Origin: Actinophytocola algeriensis
GTDB lineage: Bacteria > Actinomycetota > Actinomycetes > Mycobacteriales > Pseudonocardiaceae
Assembly (NCBI RefSeq): GCF_014203735.1
Contig: NZ_JACHJQ010000014.1
Span: 1 to 64,000, forward strand
DNA length: 64,000 bases
Reading direction: 5' to 3'
In this document: positions 1-10,049 of the stretch, piece after piece
Layout of the letters: every line of letters starts with the position of its first letter
Position numbering within the stretch: the stretch's first letter is position 1
Made by a program: the position numbers and the translations under genes
The notes under the pieces: generated by a model
The model's input: only the letters and a program-made list of their open reading frames with translations
The model's database searches: none
What the model was told of the DNA's origin: nothing

Positions 1-93
1 TGTGACGCCCGGGACCGCGAGTCGACGAAGGAAACGCTCATCACGCTGGTCGAGCACGCCATGACCCAGCGCATGAGCGCACGCGCGGGCTGA
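1..93 (+). CDS. C-terminal end of a conservon-type (CvnD-like) GTP-binding protein, partial
   Basis: Only the last 30 codons are in the window; the frame is open from base 1 and ends in TGA at 91-93. The tail contains CDARDRESTKETLITLVEHA, which resembles the C-terminus of the small Ras/Mgl-like GTPases encoded in actinobacterial conservons (with a sensor kinase, a roadblock protein and a DUF742 protein). The rest of such an operon would lie upstream, outside the window. The call rests on one short motif, so the family is likely but not certain. A strong hairpin follows the stop, so this is the last gene of its transcript. Confidence 0.5.
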   Translation, partial: CDARDRESTKETLITLVEHAMTQRMSARAG

Positions 94-108
94 CACGGAA
101 GCGACGTA

Positions 109-134
109 GCCCCGCGGACGGTAATCCGCGGGGC
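109..134 (+). terminator. Rho-independent-type hairpin
   Basis: Perfect 10-bp stem, GCCCCGCGGA paired with TCCGCGGGGC, around a 6-nt loop. It lies 15 bases after the stop of the GTPase gene and 39 bases beyond the stop of the convergent helicase-associated gene, so it can serve both strands. No long T-tract is present, as is common in actinobacteria. Confidence 0.75.
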
Positions 135-172
135 CTCGCTGTCGGTCCCGGTCGGGCCTGGCCGGGACCGGC

Positions 173-2485
173 TCAGCTCTCGACCAGCGACGCCGACGTG
201 ATGCGGTGCAGCGGGTACTGCCGCAGCTGGTCCTGCACGGCTCCGTGCGTGACGTCGCGGCCTTCCAGCACGCCGCCACCCACGCGGAACGGATCCACCA
301 CCCGCTGGGCCGCGACCCCGCGTGAGTCGACGAACCCGATCCACACCTGGCGGTTCCGCTCGATGGCCTCCCGCAGCAACGCCAGCGTCGCCGCCGTGTC
401 CGCCGCTCCGGTACCCGCCGACGGCGACACCGTCCGCCCGCGCTTGGTGCCCGCCGCCATATCGCCTGCCCGCAGCTGGTCCACCATCGCCTGCAGCCGC
501 TCCGGCGACGCGGCCGACGGCGCTCCGGCCCGCCGGGACCGGGCGGGCGCGGGCAGCCGCAGCCCCGACGGCCGCAGGTCCAGCACCTGACCGTGCGCGT
601 CCTCCGCGGCTGGCGCGAACCCGGAGTCGCGCAGCTCCGCCAGCACGTCCGCCAGCGCCACCGGGCTGACCAGCACCGTCGGCGCGATCTTCCGCAGCTC
701 CAGCCGGGCCGCGGCCGGGTGCGCGGCCACCTCGGCCAGCAGCACCGGGTCGTCGCAGCGCAGGAACGACGCGGTCGCGCCACCACGCAACCGCCCGTGC
801 CGGCGCGCGACGTCGTCGATGAGGTAGGTCAGCGACTGCGGCACCGGCGTCCGCGACCGCGTCCGGAACAGGTCGTGCAGCTCCTCCGCAGTGCGCCCGA
901 CGTCCAGCGCGCGGCGCACCGAGGCCTCGGTCACCCGGTACACGGTCGCGCTGCCCGCCGACTCGACGTCCGCGACGTGACCCATGTCGACCGCGAGCGC
1001 GGGTTCGAGCGGCCCTGGCGCGACGACCGTCAGGTCGGCCTGCACCAGCACGTGGTCCAGCGGCTCTGGCATCGAGTCGGCCATGCGCTTGGCGGCGGCT
1101 GCCGGACCTTCCGGGCCGCTGTCCAGCAGCGCCCGCCCGGCGCCGGTCAGCGCACCCAGCGCGACCAGCCCCACCGAGGTCGCCTCGGCGAGCGTCCACC
1201 GCACGATCTCGTCCCGCAGCCGCCCGCCGCGCCGCGGTGCCCGCCACGCCAGCACCTCCGCGAGACCGTCCGGCGACGACACCCCGGTACCCGAGCGCAG
1301 CTCCGCCAGCGCAGACAGGATCCGCCGCCGCTCCGCGGGCGCCGGTGGCCGCCGCAGGTCGTCCGACAGCGGCGCGAGCACCTTGTCCTTCGCGTCCCGC
1401 ATGCCCGCGAGCCCCGGCAGGCGTGGCATGTCGAGCCACGCGGCGGCGAGCGTGGCCCACTGGTTCGCCGGGGTCGCGGTGAGCCACGGGTCGACGAGCG
1501 TCGTCGGCAGCCACTCCGGGTTGGTCGCCGCCGCGCTGTCGCCGATCATGCCCGCGGCGAACAGCACCTCGACGATCAGGCCGGCGCCGCGTTCGTCGGT
1601 GTCGATCTCGCGGGCGAGTTTGCGCAGGTCGCGCACGCCGAGGCCGCCCGCCTTGAGCACGGCCGCCGGCTCCTCCGACCACAGCCGCACGACCATCTCG
1701 GTGCGGCGCAGGAACTCCAGCGCCTCACCGGCTGCGGTCGCGTCCACGGTGGCCGACTTCTGCTGCTTGGTGTCCAGCACGGGTTCGTCCAGCTTGACCG
1801 TGCCGAGCGGACTGTCGCCGCGGATCACGAGCGCGACCTGGCGCGGCAGCTCGACGGTCTCGGCGTCGCGCCGCAGGAGCAGTCCCATGGCGAGCAGCCG
1901 CTGCACCGGCGTGGTGGCCTCGTCGAGCGGCACCTCCACGCCCGCGTCCTTGGTGCGGCCGAGCGGAGAGCCGGTCGCGAGCGTGGTCAGCAGCCGCCGA
2001 TCGGCCTCCGGCAGGTCCGCGAGCAGACCCGCGATGTCCACCCCGTCCAGCGCCTTGGACGGCCTGCCGAGCCCGGCGGGGAACATCCCGCCCGCCTCCC
2101 GCGCGGCGGGCACGACGGACAGCTCGTCGGCACCCCACGCGAGCCCGAGCCGCACCAGCGTGTCCAGTGACTCCCGCACCCGCACCGGGTTCGCGTCCGG
2201 CCCGACGGTGTCCCGCACCCGCTCCTCGGAAACGGGCTCCTTGTCGGCTTCGGCCACGACCAGCGCGTCCAGCACGGCGAGGGTGAACGTGTCGAGTCCT
2301 TCGCAGGCCCTGGTCACCGAGGCCCGCGCGGCCGCCCGCGCCGCCAGCACCGCCGACTCGGACGGTGGGGGAGTCGCGAGGTCGGGGCGCGCGGCGAGGA
2401 GGGCAGCCAGCGTGTGGTCGTCCTGGGCGCGCAGCCAGTCGACGAGCGTGAGACCAGGCACCGGACCACGGTATACGCTCCACAC
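173..2485 (-). CDS. Helicase-associated (XPB/Ssl2 N-terminal-like) domain protein, Rv0862c family
   Basis: About 770 residues. The protein matches in length and layout the actinobacterial family of M. tuberculosis Rv0862c, which carries a domain like the N-terminus of XPB/Ssl2 helicases but no helicase motor; none of the Walker motifs is visible here. The last ~60 residues (RQVWIGFVDSRGV ... VDPFRV) look like a WYL-type beta fold. In mycobacteria the gene sits beside the XPB helicase gene; that partner is not in view. I chose GTG at 2485 over GTG at 2491 because GAGG (about 2495-2492) would be a usable ribosome-binding site only for the former. The region just upstream is a dispersed repeat. 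Molecular role unknown; DNA repair or transcription is an inference from the domain. Confidence 0.8.
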   Translation of the reverse strand: MWSVYRGPVPGLTLVDWLRAQDDHTLAALLAARPDLATPPPSESAVLAARAAARASVTRACEGLDTFTLAVLDALVVAEADKEPVSEERVRDTVGPDANPVRVRESLDTLVRLGLAWGADELSVVPAAREAGGMFPAGLGRPSKALDGVDIAGLLADLPEADRRLLTTLATGSPLGRTKDAGVEVPLDEATTPVQRLLAMGLLLRRDAETVELPRQVALVIRGDSPLGTVKLDEPVLDTKQQKSATVDATAAGEALEFLRRTEMVVRLWSEEPAAVLKAGGLGVRDLRKLAREIDTDERGAGLIVEVLFAAGMIGDSAAATNPEWLPTTLVDPWLTATPANQWATLAAAWLDMPRLPGLAGMRDAKDKVLAPLSDDLRRPPAPAERRRILSALAELRSGTGVSSPDGLAEVLAWRAPRRGGRLRDEIVRWTLAEATSVGLVALGALTGAGRALLDSGPEGPAAAAKRMADSMPEPLDHVLVQADLTVVAPGPLEPALAVDMGHVADVESAGSATVYRVTEASVRRALDVGRTAEELHDLFRTRSRTPVPQSLTYLIDDVARRHGRLRGGATASFLRCDDPVLLAEVAAHPAAARLELRKIAPTVLVSPVALADVLAELRDSGFAPAAEDAHGQVLDLRPSGLRLPAPARSRRAGAPSAASPERLQAMVDQLRAGDMAAGTKRGRTVSPSAGTGAADTAATLALLREAIERNRQVWIGFVDSRGVAAQRVVDPFRVGGGVLEGRDVTHGAVQDQLRQYPLHRITSASLVES

Positions 2486-2490
2486 CGCCA

Positions 2491-2556
2491 CCTCGCAGGC
2501 TCGGTGGCGCCGCTCCGCGGACGCCCTGTGTTCATCGTTCGCTCCGCAAGCTCCGC
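2491..2556 (-). repeat. 66-bp dispersed repeat, copy A (see 35504-35569)
   Basis: This stretch is closely related to 35504-35569. Both begin CCTCGCAGGCTC and end GTTCGCTCCGCAAGCTCCGC on the plus strand, share CGCCCTGTGT in the middle, and are equal in length after compensating one-base gaps. In both places the repeat lies directly upstream of a minus-strand GTG-started gene, and its end supplies the GAGG ribosome-binding site. Confidence 0.7.
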
Positions 2557-2613
2557 GAATCTGTCTGTACCGCGCTCCGGTAATCTCTGGTCACCCGAGC
2601 TGAAGGAGGACGC

Positions 2614-2799
2614 GTGGCCAAGAAGGGCGCCAACGACGGCCGTATCGATCCGCACTGGCCCGCGGACGACGACCACGGCAACCACCCCGTCAGCGAGCTG
2701 GTCGCGGACCGCCAGGGTGCGATGGCGCCCTGGGGTGACCTGGTCTTCCCGCTCGACGCCGTGCCGTACGTACACCCGCAGACCGAGATCAACAAGTAG
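2614..2799 (+). CDS. Small conserved actinobacterial protein, Rv0863-like
   Basis: A 61-residue acidic protein starting at GTG, with a strong ribosome-binding site AAGGAGGA at 2603-2610. Near its C-terminus it has GAMAPWGDLVFPLDAVPY. No transmembrane segment, signal peptide or known domain is visible. Position between the Rv0862c-type gene and moaC matches the small gene Rv0863 in M. tuberculosis, so it is probably the ortholog, although the malic enzyme gene has been inserted between it and moaC here. It ends 10 bases before the malic enzyme start, so the two are probably co-transcribed. Function unknown. Confidence 0.75.
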   Translation: MAKKGANDGRIDPHWPADDDHGNHPVSELVADRQGAMAPWGDLVFPLDAVPYVHPQTEINK

Positions 2800-2809
2800 G
2801 TAGCGGACC

Positions 2810-4165
<1,356 letters not shown>

Positions 4166-4192
<27 letters not shown>

Positions 4193-4240
4193 CAGTCCCG
4201 CGCGGCAGCGCCATGGCAGGCCCGCGCGGCACAGCCGTAA
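4166..4240 (+). repeat. About 25-bp imperfect tandem repeat, three copies, over the malic enzyme stop
   Basis: Three successive copies (about 4166-4191, 4192-4215, 4216-4240) share CCCGCGCGGCA and similar ends. Copy 1 is coding for the malic enzyme C-terminus and holds its stop; copies 2 and 3 are non-coding. The end of copy 3 runs into TAACAT at 4238-4243, a TANNNT-type -10 hexamer 7 bases before the moaC GTG. Confidence 0.75.
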
Positions 4241-4250
4241 CATCCAGATC
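4238..4250 (+). promoter_or_regulatory. Putative -10 element for leaderless moaC
   Basis: TAACAT at 4238-4243 fits the actinobacterial TANNNT -10 and is 7 bases from the GTG at 4251, which has no ribosome-binding site. This spacing is that of a leaderless transcript. No convincing -35 was seen. Confidence 0.45.
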
Positions 4251-4730
4251 GTGAGCGATCTGACGCACGTCGACGAGTCGGGCGCCGCGCGGATGGTGGA
4301 CGTGACCGGCAAGGCCGTCACGTCCCGCGTCGCGGTGGCGACCGGCCTGGTCAACACGACGGCCGAGGTCGTCGGCCTGCTGGCGTCGAACGGCCTGAAG
4401 AAGGGCGACGCGCTGGCCGTCGCCCGCATCGCGGGGATCATGGGCGCCAAGAAGACGCCCGACCTGGTCCCGCTGTGCCACCCGCTGGCCATCACGGGCG
4501 TGACCGTGGACTTCGACCTCGGCACCGAGTCGGTGGCCATCACCGCCACGGTCCGCACGAGCGGTCAGACCGGCGTCGAGATGGAGGCCCTGACCGCGGT
4601 GGCGGTCGCGGGCCTCACGCTGCACGACATGATCAAGGCCGTCGATCCCGCGGCCGTGCTGTCCGACGTGCGGGTGGAGCGCAAGGAGGGCGGCAAGACC
4701 GGGGTCTGGAACCGACCGGAGGGCCGATGA
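4251..4730 (+). CDS. moaC: Cyclic pyranopterin monophosphate synthase MoaC
   Basis: 159 residues, the normal MoaC length. It converts 3',8-cyclo-GTP, made by MoaA, into cyclic pyranopterin monophosphate, the second step of molybdenum cofactor synthesis. Hallmark stretches are visible: ARIAGIMGAKKTPDLVPLCH, with the conserved lysine and histidine positions, QTGVEMEALTAVAVA, and LHDMIKAVDP near the C-terminus. GTG 4251 is the first start that gives the usual N-terminus (LTHVDESGAARMVDVT). The stop overlaps the start of the mogA-moaE gene (ATGA). No moaA is in the window. Confidence 0.95.
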   Translation: MSDLTHVDESGAARMVDVTGKAVTSRVAVATGLVNTTAEVVGLLASNGLKKGDALAVARIAGIMGAKKTPDLVPLCHPLAITGVTVDFDLGTESVAITATVRTSGQTGVEMEALTAVAVAGLTLHDMIKAVDPAAVLSDVRVERKEGGKTGVWNRPEGR

Positions 4731-5632
4731 GCACCGCTGTCGTCATCGCTGCGTCCAACCGCGCCGCTGCCGGCGTGTACGAGGACAAGACCGGGCCGGT
4801 GATCGTCGCGTGGCTCCGGTCGCGTGGCTTCGAGGTGCCGGACCCGGTGGTCGTGCCGGACGGTGAGCCGGTGCTGGCCGCGCTGCGGGACGCCGTGGGC
4901 ACCGACGTGGTCATCACGACCGGTGGCACCGGCATCAGCCCGACGGACGCCACCCCGGAGATGACGCGTCGGCTGCTGGACTACGAGGTCCCGGGCCTGG
5001 CCGACGCGATCCGTAGCGCTGGTCTGCCGCAGGTCCCGACGGCTGTGCTGTCCCGCGGCATGGCGGGCGTGGTGGGCCGGACGCTGGTGATCAACCTCCC
5101 CGGCTCGTCCGGCGGGGTGAAGGACGGCCTCGGCGTGCTGGAGGGCGTGCTCTCGCATGCCCTGGACCAGCTGCGTGGCGGTGGCCACGTGCCCGCGTCG
5201 TGGCCGGCCGCGCGGGTCCTGCGGGCCGAGATCAGCGAGTCGCCGATCTCGGTCGAGGAGCACGCGGCCCTGGTCGGCGACGACGCCGCGGGTGCGGTCG
5301 TCACGTTCGCCGGTGTGGTCCGCGACCACGACGGCGGCAAGGGCGTCACCAACCTCGACTACGAGGGCCACCCGTCGGCGAAGGCCGTGATCGAGGAGGT
5401 GGCCGCCGACGTGGCCGCCCGCCACCGGGGTGTGCGGGCGGTCGCCGTCAGCCACCGCATCGGCCCGCTCGCCATCGGTGACGTGGCCCTGGCCTGCGCT
5501 GTCGCGGGCGAACACCGTGCGGAGGCGTTCGCGGCCTGCGCCGACCTGGTGGACGACGTGAAGGCCCGCCTGCCGATCTGGAAGCACCAGAACTTCACCG
5601 ACGGCACCGACCAGTGGGTCAACTGCCCGTAG
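4727..5632 (+). CDS. Molybdenum cofactor protein, fused MogA/MoaB and MoaE domains
   Basis: 301 residues made of two enzymes that are separate genes in M. tuberculosis (mog, moaE2). Residues ~1-150 are a MogA/MoaB molybdopterin adenylyltransferase domain with TTGGTGISPTDATPE and NLPGSSGGVKDGL. After a short linker, residues ~165-301 are MoaE, the large subunit of molybdopterin synthase, with FAGVVRDHDGG, YEGHPSAK and the C-terminal PIWKHQNFTDG holding the catalytic lysine. The small subunit MoaD is encoded separately at 8861-9115. The start overlaps the moaC stop by four bases, so the two are translationally coupled. A perfect hairpin directly follows the stop. Confidence 0.93.
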   Translation: MSTAVVIAASNRAAAGVYEDKTGPVIVAWLRSRGFEVPDPVVVPDGEPVLAALRDAVGTDVVITTGGTGISPTDATPEMTRRLLDYEVPGLADAIRSAGLPQVPTAVLSRGMAGVVGRTLVINLPGSSGGVKDGLGVLEGVLSHALDQLRGGGHVPASWPAARVLRAEISESPISVEEHAALVGDDAAGAVVTFAGVVRDHDGGKGVTNLDYEGHPSAKAVIEEVAADVAARHRGVRAVAVSHRIGPLAIGDVALACAVAGEHRAEAFAACADLVDDVKARLPIWKHQNFTDGTDQWVNCP

Positions 5633-5657
5633 CGGGCCGGGCCCACGGCCCGGCCCG
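5633..5657 (+). terminator. Bidirectional terminator hairpin
   Basis: Perfect 11-bp stem CGGGCCGGGCC / GGCCCGGCCCG with a 3-nt loop, between the convergent ends of the mogA-moaE gene and the VOC protein gene. Confidence 0.75.
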
Positions 5658-5663
5658 GGCAGG

Positions 5664-6020
5664 TCAACGCGCCGGTGGCTGGTAGACGCCGAAGTGGTTG
5701 CCCGCGGGGTCGAGCACGTGCGCGAACGTCAGCCCGTTCGGCGTCGTCCTCGCCGGGTCGACCACCTTCCCGCCGAGCTGCTCGGCCCGCTCGGTGGCCG
5801 CGACGACGTCGTCCACGACGACGAAGAACGCCGCCCTGTTCCGGTCGCCCGCGAACAGCCCGCCCTGTGGCTGGTCCGCGCCCTTCGGCGTCACCAGCCG
5901 GTAGGCGGGGGTGTCGGGGTCGTCGGTGAACGTCCACTCGAACAGCTCGCCGTAGAACCGCTCGGTGCCCTCGGCGTCGTCGGTGTCGATCTGGAACCAC
6001 TCGACCGATCCGTGTGCCAT
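5664..6020 (-). CDS. VOC family (glyoxalase/bleomycin resistance-type) protein
   Basis: 118 residues, a single small VOC protein with two beta-alpha-beta-beta-beta halves (GSVEWFQIDTDDAEGTERFYG near the start; the second half ends FAHVLDPAGNHFGVYQPP). The family binds metals and catalyses varied reactions or sequesters small molecules; the substrate cannot be told from sequence. It lies 72 bases downstream of a WYL regulator on the same strand, a common pairing that suggests the regulator controls it or both respond to the same signal. Confidence 0.85.
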   Translation of the reverse strand: MAHGSVEWFQIDTDDAEGTERFYGELFEWTFTDDPDTPAYRLVTPKGADQPQGGLFAGDRNRAAFFVVVDDVVAATERAEQLGGKVVDPARTTPNGLTFAHVLDPAGNHFGVYQPPAR

Positions 6021-6092
6021 CTGTGGTGCCTCCCTCGTGGATGTGTGGCACCACGATCGGGCCCGTCGGCGACACCGTCCTGTCGGTGTTTC

Positions 6093-6782
6093 CTACGCGA
6101 ACGTCGTGACCTGTGTCACATGGCAGGGTAGTCGGAGGTTCTCGGTCGGCCTGGGCGGTACGACCTCGCCGGTGTCCCGCACGGCGACCACGCGGTCGAG
6201 CCGGAAGGCCCGCAGCTCGTCCCGCAGGCGGCACCACGCGACCAGGTACCAGTACTCCTCCCTGGCGAGGAACATGACGGGCTCGACGACGCGTTCGCTC
6301 GGCGCACCGTGCTTGTCGACGTAGTCCAGCGCCAGCACGTGCCGCGCGGCGAGGGCGTCCTCGATGACGAGCGGGATCGGCGGTGGTTCGGCCGGGTCCA
6401 GGAACCCGATCCGCCCCGCCAGCTCGCGGGCGGCCGACGCCTCGTGGTCGGGCATGGCGGCCAGGATCTTGCGCAACGCGCTGCCCGCCGCCCGTGTGAA
6501 CGGTGAGCCGCCTGCCTGCCGCAGCGCCACCGACATGGCGACCGCCTCGGCGGGGGTGAAGTTGAGGGGCGGCAGCGTGCGGGCCGGGTCGATGGCGTAC
6601 CCGCCGCGTCTGCCGGTGTCCGCGTAGATCGGCACGCCGACCTGCTGCAGCGCGCTGATGTCGCGTTCGATGGTGCGCGTGCTGACCTCGTAGCGCGCCG
6701 CGAGCTGCCGGGCGCTGCGCCGCAGCGGTGCGGCGGCCCGCAGCTCCTCGACGATGCCGTACAGCCGGTCCGTTCTGTTCAC
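6093..6782 (-). CDS. HTH and WYL-domain transcriptional regulator (YafY family)
   Basis: About 229 residues from GTG at 6782. The N-terminus is a winged helix (NRTDRLYGIVEELR ... YEVSTRTIERDISALQQVG), followed by a WYL domain: REEYWYLVAWCRLRDELRAF, with RLDRV after it. WYL domains sense ligands, often nucleic-acid-derived or small metabolites. A start at 6812 is possible but would add residues not typical of the family. It heads a two-gene unit with the VOC protein gene. A second member of the family, frameshifted, is encoded at 7846-8815. Confidence 0.88.
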   Translation of the reverse strand: MNRTDRLYGIVEELRAAAPLRRSARQLAARYEVSTRTIERDISALQQVGVPIYADTGRRGGYAIDPARTLPPLNFTPAEAVAMSVALRQAGGSPFTRAAGSALRKILAAMPDHEASAARELAGRIGFLDPAEPPPIPLVIEDALAARHVLALDYVDKHGAPSERVVEPVMFLAREEYWYLVAWCRLRDELRAFRLDRVVAVRDTGEVVPPRPTENLRLPCHVTQVTTFA

Positions 6783-6813
6783 GCCGCGGACGGTAGACCC
6801 GGGCACCGACAAA

Positions 6814-6854
6814 AGAAGGGCTCCACCGCCGGGGGATCGCGGTGGAGCCCTTCT
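6814..6854 (-). terminator. Terminator of rpfA
   Basis: Perfect 16-bp stem (AGAAGGGCTCCACCGC with its complement at 6839-6854) and 9-nt loop. On the minus strand it is followed by CTTCTTTT, a short T-tract, so it is a classical intrinsic terminator for rpfA. Confidence 0.88.
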
Positions 6855-6871
6855 CGCGTGAACTAGCTAGT

Positions 6872-7845
<974 letters not shown>

Positions 7846-8815
7846 TCACGTTCCGGAAGCAGGAGCGAACCCTGTGGCGGCTGCACGCTGAAATCGCTCA
7901 GCTACATGCTGCAAAGCCGTGGCCAATTCAGGGGAGGACTCGACTTCGAAATCGATCTCCAGGAAGGAGAGCAGGAAGGCAAGCGACTGAGGCGTATCCG
8001 CCCCGATGATCAGGCGGCAACTGCCCTTGTCGATCTCCTCGATAGTGCCCCACGTCACCATTCGCCGCATCTTTTCGTGATCGGCGGGCAGCGGTAGCCG
8101 CACGGAAGCCTGGAACGGCCACATCGCCGCGACCCGGGCCGCCAGGAACACGGCCGGGTCGCCACCCGGGATCTCCCTGGGCGTGAACCGGGCGCCCAGC
8201 GGCACCCGGGGCCGCAGCCGGTCGACCCGGAAGGTGCGCCAGTCGTCCCGGTCGACGTCCCACGCCACCAGGTACCAGCGCTTTTCCCCAGGTCACGAGC
8301 CGGTGCGGCTCGACGTCCCTGACCTGCTCCGCCGCGCCGTATGCCCCCGCGTAGTCGAACCGAAGGCGCTGCCGGTCCCGGCACGCCGACGCCACGGCGG
8401 TCAGCACCTCCAGCGCCACGACCTCGTCGTTCGGCGTGTCGACGGTCGTCACCTGTACCGCGTTCACCCGATGGCGGAGCCTCGAAGGGAGCACCTGTTC
8501 CAGCTTGACGAGCGCCTGAAGTGCGGTTTCCCCGATCGCGACCCCGCCGCCGGCTGCCGTGCGCAGGCTGATCGCGACCGCGACGGCCTCGTCGTCGTCC
8601 AGCAGGAGCGGTGGCAGCGAGGCGCCGGAGCCCAGCTGGTAGCCACCCGCGGTGCCGGAGGTGGCGTGCACCGGGTAGTCGAGCCCGCGCAGCTTGCCGA
8701 CGTCGCGGCGCACGGTCCTGGTGCTCACGCCGAGCCGCTCGGCCAGCTCGGCGCCGGCCCACTCGCGGCGCGTCTGCAGCAGTGTCAGGAGCCGGAGCAG
8801 CCGGGCAGAGGACAT
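7846..8815 (-). pseudogene. HTH and WYL-domain regulator interrupted by a frameshift
   Basis: Two overlapping frames together make one typical ~320-residue WYL regulator. The first (from ATG 8815) gives the winged helix SARLLRLLTLLQTRREW, GVSTRTVRRDVGKLR, then reaches EPHRLVTWGK and goes off frame. The second resumes at WYLVAWDVDRDDW and continues with FRVDRLRPRVPLG to the stop at 7846. The break is in a G4A4 run (minus strand; 8282-8289 on plus): removing one base gives TWGKRWYLVAWD, the expected family sequence. So the defining WYL motif sits on the break. Either a recent inactivating insertion or a sequencing error in the homopolymer. moaD lies 45 bases upstream on the same strand. Confidence 0.8.
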
Positions 8816-8860
8816 GCGCCCGAGTCTCGCACCGGTCGCGGACGGGATCTGTCCGCGAGG

Positions 8861-9115
8861 TCAGCCGCCCGCGAACGGAGGCAGGATGTCGACCCCAGAG
8901 TCGTTCGGCACGGCGATCGACTGGTCCCGGACCGCCACCCCGTCCAGCAGGAAGCTGCACGCGGTCAGCACGCGGGTCAGCTTCTCCCCGTGCCTGGTGC
9001 CCAGCTCGGTCACCAGGTCTCGCACGGTCGCGCCTTCCGGCATGGTCACGGTCTCCTCGGAGAGGCCGACCGCGCCCCTGGCGCCCGCGAAGTAGCGCAC
9101 TCGGACGTTCGTCAC
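8861..9115 (-). CDS. moaD: MoaD/ThiS-family sulfur carrier, molybdopterin synthase small subunit
   Basis: 84 residues, beta-grasp fold: VRVRYFAGARGAVGL at the start, TVTMPEGATVRDLVTEL, and a C-terminal ILPPFAGG. The terminal glycine pair is the site that is adenylated and thiocarboxylated before sulfur transfer to the pterin by MoaE. The partner MoaE is the second half of the fusion protein at 4727-5632. Position after rpfA on the minus strand matches moaD2 (Rv0868c). It is divergent from the HAD phosphatase gene. Confidence 0.9.
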   Translation of the reverse strand: MTNVRVRYFAGARGAVGLSEETVTMPEGATVRDLVTELGTRHGEKLTRVLTACSFLLDGVAVRDQSIAVPNDSGVDILPPFAGG

Positions 9116-9204
9116 GGCTCCAGGTTAGCGGGCGCGGATTTGTCGACATGTCGATGTTCAGGCTGCCTGTCTGCGCGCCGGCCCGAAGCCGCGACAATGG
9201 AGGC

Positions 9205-9999
9205 ATGGCCGAACCTCGCAAGTGGACCTACCTGATGGACATGGACGGGGTGCTGGTGCACGAGGAGCACCTCATCCCGGGGGCGGACAAGCTGATCGAG
9301 GAGCTGCGTGCCAAGGGCAACCAGTTCCTCGTGCTCACCAACAACTCCATCTACACCCCGCGTGACCTGCGGGCACGCCTGCACCGGACCGGTCTGGACG
9401 TGCCGGAGCCGTCGATCTGGACCTCCGCGCTCGCGACGGCGAAATTCCTCGACTCGCAGCGGCCGGACGGCTCGGCGTTCGTCATCGGCGAGGCTGGACT
9501 GACCACCGCGCTGCACGAGATCGGTTACGTCCTCACCGACCGCGACCCCGACTACGTCGTGCTCGGCGAGACCCGCACGTACAGCTTCACGTCGATCACG
9601 ACCGCGATCCGCCTGATCGAGCAGGGCGCACGGTTCATCGCGACCAACCCGGACGCCACCGGGCCGTCCCGCGAGGGCTCGCTCCCCGCCACGGGCTCGG
9701 TCGCCGCGCTGATCGAGAAGGCCACCGGCCACCGCCCGTACTTCGTCGGCAAGCCGAACCCGCTGATGATGCGGTCCGCGCTGAACACGCTGGGTGCGCA
9801 CTCCGAGTCGACGCTCATGATCGGCGACCGCATGGACACGGACGTCCGCTCCGGGTTGGAGGCGGGCCTGCGCACGATTCTGGTGCTGACCGGCATTTCG
9901 ACCCCGGACACGGCCGAGCGTTATCCGTACCGTCCGAGCCGCGTGATCGACTCGGTCGCTGAGCTGGTCGGGAATGTGGACGACCCGTTTCCTGGCTAG
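9205..9999 (+). CDS. HAD-superfamily IIA phosphatase, NagD-like
   Basis: 264 residues. HAD motifs are in order: MDMDGVLVHEE (nucleophile and acid aspartates near residues 11-13), VLTNNSIYTPRDL (motif II), GKPNPLMM (motif III lysine near ~185) and IGDRMDTDVRSGLEAGL (motif IV). The insertion between motifs II and III is the IIA cap, as in NagD and phosphoglycolate or pyridoxal phosphatases. The substrate is unknown. GGAGG lies only one base before the ATG, too close for an ideal site, so initiation may be leaderless or weak. Confidence 0.88.
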   Translation: MAEPRKWTYLMDMDGVLVHEEHLIPGADKLIEELRAKGNQFLVLTNNSIYTPRDLRARLHRTGLDVPEPSIWTSALATAKFLDSQRPDGSAFVIGEAGLTTALHEIGYVLTDRDPDYVVLGETRTYSFTSITTAIRLIEQGARFIATNPDATGPSREGSLPATGSVAALIEKATGHRPYFVGKPNPLMMRSALNTLGAHSESTLMIGDRMDTDVRSGLEAGLRTILVLTGISTPDTAERYPYRPSRVIDSVAELVGNVDDPFPG

Positions 10000-10049
10000 T
10001 TCTTGCCGACTGCGAAGCGAACGATTTCGGCCTGGCATATTGTCGCGGT

